This document shows, piece by piece, positions 12,619-16,297 of a stretch of 16,297 nucleotides of DNA (positions are counted from its first letter, which is position 1; every line of letters starts with the position of its first letter). The stretch spans positions 1 to 16,297 of the forward strand of contig DUSB01000060.1 in assembly GCA_012840625.1 (NCBI GenBank). The letters are read 5' to 3'. A program made the position numbers and the translations under genes. Below the pieces are notes generated by a model. It did no database searches. It worked only from the letters and a program-made list of their open reading frames with translations, and had not been told where the DNA came from. This stretch comes from Syntrophomonadaceae bacterium (GTDB lineage Bacteria; Bacillota; Syntrophomonadia; Syntrophomonadales; Syntrophomonadaceae).

Positions 12619-13290
12619 TCATACAACTTCTCTTTCTTTTACATCTTTAACTTCGTTAAGATACCATTCTTCATAATGCTCATAAGCAAATTGAGAAGGT
12701 ATCCACCCATTTATCATTCCTTTTAGAGCTTGATTTGAGTCAGGATGTAGTACCCCTAAATAGAAGTGTGCAATTAAAAGTGCTGTCAACAGTAAAGCAA
12801 AACCAGCATGGATTGGATAGCACCATTGAACCAGCCATTGTGGGAATGCCCAGGCAAACCACATGATATATCCGGTTATACCCATGCAAAGCATTCCAAT
12901 AAGTGTAATTGCAGAATTAATTTTTTCTCCACCGTTAAACTTGCCCTGTGGAGGGAAAGGTTTGTGTCCACCAAAAAATTCGATAGGGAAATTCTTGGCA
13001 TGGGCAAAATCATCTTTATCAAAGGATACGACGTCTTTAACCCATCGTCTAAGTTGCTTGCCACCATCACCAATAATAAAGCCTAATATTACTACTACAG
13101 TAAAGAATACAGCCACAATACGATGAATATTTCTGGTTACTTGAATTCCGCCAAATATGCTCATCCAGGGTTGGAAAATAACCGAAAGTACACCTAAACC
13201 TGTAAAAAGCAATAAGAGAAAAGATACAGCATGAGACCAGTGAACAAAACGCCCCCCTGCAGTAAAACGGTATACTTCTTTGTTCTTCAT
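12619..13290 (-). CDS. fdnI: Formate dehydrogenase cytochrome b subunit (gamma, FdnI family)
   Basis: Membrane subunit that anchors the dehydrogenase and passes electrons between two b haems and the quinone pool. The 223 residues contain four predicted membrane helices, about 15-37, 56-75, 126-146 and 157-180. Candidate haem histidines are H17/H20 (VHWSHA), H56 (NIHR), H161 (YPIHAG) and H175 (IAHFYLG), spaced as in E. coli FdnI. The KFNGGEK motif (117-123) between helices 2 and 3 is also a family mark. AAAGGAGG overlaps the stop of the iron-sulfur subunit gene 15 nt upstream, so translation is probably coupled. The subunit implies a quinone-linked enzyme rather than a soluble NAD- or ferredoxin-linked one. 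Confidence 0.94.
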   Translation of the reverse strand: MKNKEVYRFTAGGRFVHWSHAVSFLLLLFTGLGVLSVIFQPWMSIFGGIQVTRNIHRIVAVFFTVVVILGFIIGDGGKQLRRWVKDVVSFDKDDFAHAKNFPIEFFGGHKPFPPQGKFNGGEKINSAITLIGMLCMGITGYIMWFAWAFPQWLVQWCYPIHAGFALLLTALLIAHFYLGVLHPDSNQALKGMINGWIPSQFAYEHYEEWYLNEVKDVKEREVV

Positions 13291-13305
13291 TTCTACATAC
13301 CTCCT

Positions 13306-14130
13306 TTATGACGAAATTCCCTGATCGGAATCGGTATCGGTATTTTTTGCCTCGCGTTTGGCACGATAATTACCTCGGGCAGCATTGGCAATAACTCCGC
13401 CAGCTATGGCTATAGCAGCAGCACCAGCCGCAATTCCACCCAGAGGATGGATGATATCTTTCCACAGAGTCAGAGAAACAGGAGTAGATGGATCAACCGG
13501 CATTTCGTAAACTTTCGGATCGTCCAACAATAAATAGAGATAAGTGGTGCCACCCATGGCCTTGTCGCCATACAGCTGTGCTTTGGGATGTTCCTTTTTA
13601 ACCTCTGCCAGACGAGCCTTGGCCACTTGAATCATCTCTTTACGTTCTCCAAAATGCAGTGCCCCGGGTTGACATGTGCTGACACATGCTGGTTTCAGAT
13701 TGTTTTCAACGCGATCAATACAACCTGTACATTTAAAGGTTTTATTCAGGTCGGGATCCACCTTGGGAATTTCCCAGGGACAGTTTGCTGCGCAGTAACC
13801 GCAACCAATGCATTTGTCTTGATTAATAAGTGTATATCCTGATTCTGTCTGATAGATTGCCTCGGAAGAACAAGCCTTCATACAGGCGGGGTCTTTGCAA
13901 TGAAAACACTGGAGTTTTAACATCATAAAGTTCATTTTATTATTTTCATATTTTTCAACAAACCTTACATATGTCCAGGTTTTAGATGTTGTTTCTACTT
14001 GTGATTGATAGCCTTTAATCAATTTGTTTTCTTCTGCAGGAAGATCGTTCCAGGCTTTACATGCAACGGAACATGCTTTACAACCCGTACATAATGAGGT
14101 ATCAACAAAAACCGTTTTCCTTGTGGTCAT
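13306..14130 (-). CDS. fdnH: Formate dehydrogenase iron-sulfur subunit (beta, FdnH family)
   Basis: Carries four [4Fe-4S] clusters from the catalytic subunit to cytochrome b. The 274 residues have four cysteine groups: C14/C17/C20/C24; C75/C78/C83/C87; C107/C110/C113/C117; C134/C137/C149/C153. One membrane helix lies near the C-terminus (about 228-250, Gly/Ala/Ile-rich), as in E. coli FdnH, which fits an enzyme facing outside the membrane. The tail after the helix is charged (RAKREAKNTDTDSD). AAGGAGGGTG stands in front of the ATG, and only one base separates it from the stop of the catalytic subunit gene. Confidence 0.95.
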   Translation of the reverse strand: MTTRKTVFVDTSLCTGCKACSVACKAWNDLPAEENKLIKGYQSQVETTSKTWTYVRFVEKYENNKMNFMMLKLQCFHCKDPACMKACSSEAIYQTESGYTLINQDKCIGCGYCAANCPWEIPKVDPDLNKTFKCTGCIDRVENNLKPACVSTCQPGALHFGERKEMIQVAKARLAEVKKEHPKAQLYGDKAMGGTTYLYLLLDDPKVYEMPVDPSTPVSLTLWKDIIHPLGGIAAGAAAIAIAGGVIANAARGNYRAKREAKNTDTDSDQGISS

Positions 14131-14131
14131 C

Positions 14132-16297
14132 TTACACCCTCCTTATGTTGACAAGGCAAACTTTATACTCTGGGGTTCCTGCTCCAGGATCCAGGGAAGC
14201 CATTGTCACGTTATTAGTGCTTGGACCAGGACTCAGGCTGGCGAAGCCCCAACTCCATGGCATACCAATAGTTTCTGTTTCTTTTCCATTTACTTTGTAA
14301 GGTTGGATACGATCAGTTACCATAGCACGGACCGTTAACTTGCCACGGGCGGAGTAAACTTCGACTTTGTCCCCTTCCTTGACCCTAATTTTTTTAGCTA
14401 AGGATCTACTAATTTCAGCATAAGGTTCGGGCATAATCTCATTTAACCAAGGAATATTACGTGTAATTCCACCAGCACAGAAATGCTCACAAATACCATA
14501 AGTGGTAAGGACATAAGGGTACTTTTTAGCATCACCAATTTCAGTGGAAATAACAGGTGCCATAGGACTTTGTGATACTTTCGGATGCAATATATTTTTG
14601 GTGGGGCTTTCGGTTGGTTCATAGAATTCCGGCAGCGGTCCGTCCACACATTGCCCTGCTCCACGGGTTGGCATAGAACCCTCTGTAGTTACACCACTGG
14701 TATATGTGGCTGTAAACAAACGGCCAACACCCTCTGGATTTTGCTTGAAAACAACCTGTCCTTCAGGAGTATTGGGTCCTTTCTTTTTATCGACAACATC
14801 CGGACCATCATTTCCAGTCCACTCACCTTTAAGAGGATCCCACCAGATTAACTTGCGTTTTTCATCAAGTGGGCGTCCATTAGCATCACAGGAAGCCCGG
14901 TTATAAAGGACACGAATATTTCCTGGCCAGGCATAAGCGAAATCTCGACTTAAACCCAGTGAATCCTTGGCAGTACCACGACGAGAAGCCAAGTTCCCTT
15001 TTCCGGTTACACCAGCATATATCCAGCAACCAGTGGAAACCGAACCAACGGGTGCATTCAAATAATCACCTAAAGCGGTAAGTAATTTCCCGGTAGTCTC
15101 ATCATAGCCATTAAGCTCCTGCAGCACTTTTAGCGGATCGGCATGCTTACCATAATCCCAACGAGCTTTCAAAATAGCAGCATCTTTAGGATCGGTGCTT
15201 CCAGCATAAAGTTCACGCAGCCGCCTGAATATCATATCGATCATATCTAAATCGGGCAGTGATTCATTAAGGGGTTCAAGGGCTACCTCTTTCCACTGAA
15301 TCAAACGGCTAGAATTGGTCATGGTACCGGCTTTTTCATAAACGAAAGCTGCCGGCAACATAAAGACTTCCGTCTTGATATCCCTGGGGTTTACCCCTGG
15401 TTCACGCCAGAATTGTGCGGTTTCAACCTCAAATATATCAGCAACCACCAGCATATCCAGTTTGGAAAGCCCTCTTAGAACCATCTTCCGATCTGGTATA
15501 GAGACAGTCGAGTTGGATCCAAAATTAAATAGTATTTTAAATTGCCCGTCTCTCATGTGGTTGAAAAATTCTACCTGCGTTGGTTTATTATCAGGATTGA
15601 GCTTGGGTATGAGTCCATAACAATAATCATTAGCAGCGGTAGCATTATCGCCAAACCAGGCTTTAAGAAGGGCAACCATGGGTTTATATTGGGCACTTCC
15701 ATATTTTTTAGCGAAATCATCCAGGGTTGTATCTGCATTGGTGGGATAAGGCAAGTATCCCGGTAAGTTGGCAATAAGGTTAGCCATATCAGTAGAACCC
15801 TGAACATTAGGCTCTCCACGCAGTGCCTGTATGCCAGCACCCGCTTTGCCTATATTACCTAATAATAATTGAATAATCGCATAAGCACGGATACCCTGAA
15901 CCCCCGTGGTATGCTGGGTCATTCCTAAAGCATACAGAATGTTCCCGGGTCGGCGAGATGTATAGCAATCTGCTATTTCCTTTATTTTTGCAGCTGGAAT
16001 TCCTGAGATTTTTTCCGCTACATCAAAGGTATATCTGGAATAATGTTCTTTAAGTTTGGAGAACACGGTATCAGGATCATTTAAGCTGGAAGCCTTTATA
16101 GGCTTGTTTTCAGCATCAAGTTGATACCCCCAGCTGGCTGTATCATATTTCTTCTTATCAGCATCAAAACCAGAAAACAGACCATCTTCAAATTTGTAAT
16201 CCTTGCTAACCTTATAGAGTGCATTGGTATAATTCATAACAAAATATTCATCATAAAGTTTTTTCTCAATAATGTAATTAATAATAGCTCCTAAATA
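14132..16297 (-). CDS. fdnG: Formate dehydrogenase catalytic subunit, C-terminal 721 residues (partial)
   Basis: Molybdenum or tungsten bis-MGD enzyme that interconverts formate and CO2. The frame is open to the right edge: reading past the methionine at 16237 gives LGAIINYIIEKKLYDEYFV joined to MNYTNALYKV, a family-typical sequence, so that methionine is internal. Seen here are MTQHTTGVQGIRAYAIIQLLLGN, the glycine-rich ALRGEPNVQGSTDM and the C-terminal dinucleotide-binding domain ending VCLVNIRRV. The missing N-terminal part (about 300 residues in FdnG) would hold any Tat signal, the first [4Fe-4S] cluster and the active Sec/Cys. Homology is to FdnG/FdoG, not to the NAD-linked type. Confidence 0.94.
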   Translation of the reverse strand, partial: YLGAIINYIIEKKLYDEYFVMNYTNALYKVSKDYKFEDGLFSGFDADKKKYDTASWGYQLDAENKPIKASSLNDPDTVFSKLKEHYSRYTFDVAEKISGIPAAKIKEIADCYTSRRPGNILYALGMTQHTTGVQGIRAYAIIQLLLGNIGKAGAGIQALRGEPNVQGSTDMANLIANLPGYLPYPTNADTTLDDFAKKYGSAQYKPMVALLKAWFGDNATAANDYCYGLIPKLNPDNKPTQVEFFNHMRDGQFKILFNFGSNSTVSIPDRKMVLRGLSKLDMLVVADIFEVETAQFWREPGVNPRDIKTEVFMLPAAFVYEKAGTMTNSSRLIQWKEVALEPLNESLPDLDMIDMIFRRLRELYAGSTDPKDAAILKARWDYGKHADPLKVLQELNGYDETTGKLLTALGDYLNAPVGSVSTGCWIYAGVTGKGNLASRRGTAKDSLGLSRDFAYAWPGNIRVLYNRASCDANGRPLDEKRKLIWWDPLKGEWTGNDGPDVVDKKKGPNTPEGQVVFKQNPEGVGRLFTATYTSGVTTEGSMPTRGAGQCVDGPLPEFYEPTESPTKNILHPKVSQSPMAPVISTEIGDAKKYPYVLTTYGICEHFCAGGITRNIPWLNEIMPEPYAEISRSLAKKIRVKEGDKVEVYSARGKLTVRAMVTDRIQPYKVNGKETETIGMPWSWGFASLSPGPSTNNVTMASLDPGAGTPEYKVCLVNIRRV

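Noticed and set aside
12808..13126. Plus-strand ORFs opposite the cytochrome b gene
   Set aside because: They are shadows of a clearly conserved membrane protein gene on the other strand.
1..16297. CRISPR array, tRNA genes, IS transposase, phage genes
   Set aside because: No spaced direct-repeat array, tRNA-like cloverleaf, transposase or phage protein was recognised in the window.

Overview
The window looks like the chromosome of an anaerobic Bacillota, most plausibly a Clostridia lineage near Syntrophomonas. This is inferred from strong AGGAGG ribosome binding sites, intrinsic terminators, a TRAP-type trp leader, and a membrane formate dehydrogenase with a cytochrome b subunit next to a molybdate-binding Mop protein. 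The species cannot be fixed from the sequence alone.

Layout. Bases 1-112 are a nearly complete 5S rRNA, the end of an rRNA operon, with its terminator enclosed in a 30-bp perfect inverted repeat. Bases 241-8418 form a tryptophan transcription unit: promoter, TRAP-like triplet array, antiterminator/terminator pair, about 300 nt of AT-rich sequence, a second TRAP-like array over the trpD ribosome binding site, then trpD-trpC-trpF-trpB-trpA-aroF-trpEG and a terminator. Bases 8420-9626 hold two divergent genes of uncertain function, one TasA/CalY-like and one possibly SPOCS-like. Bases 9827-11185 hold a two-domain Mop protein convergent with a LysR regulator. Bases 11537-11644 keep only the N-terminus of a lipid (diacylglycerol) kinase gene, followed by a long palindromic repeat. 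From 11748 to the right edge, on the minus strand, lies a formate dehydrogenase operon (fdnG-like, partial; fdnH-like; fdnI-like; fdhE).

How the genes work together. The trp cluster encodes every step from chorismate to tryptophan plus DAHP synthase, the entry step of the shikimate pathway. The operon is permuted: anthranilate synthase, normally first, is a TrpE-TrpG fusion at the 3' end. Two arrays of GAG-like triplets, mostly at exact 5-nt spacing, indicate tryptophan control by TRAP at two levels: transcription termination in the leader and translation blockage at trpD. This is the most interesting system here. The mtrB gene for TRAP is not in the window, so TRAP itself is predicted. The formate dehydrogenase operon would couple formate/CO2 to the quinone pool outside the membrane; Mop would hold the molybdate or tungstate for its cofactor and FdhE would assist its maturation.

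At least three sequence types of short palindromic repeat (5S terminator, trpC-trpF gap, around the hypothetical and lipid-kinase loci) sit between genes and look like REP-type elements.
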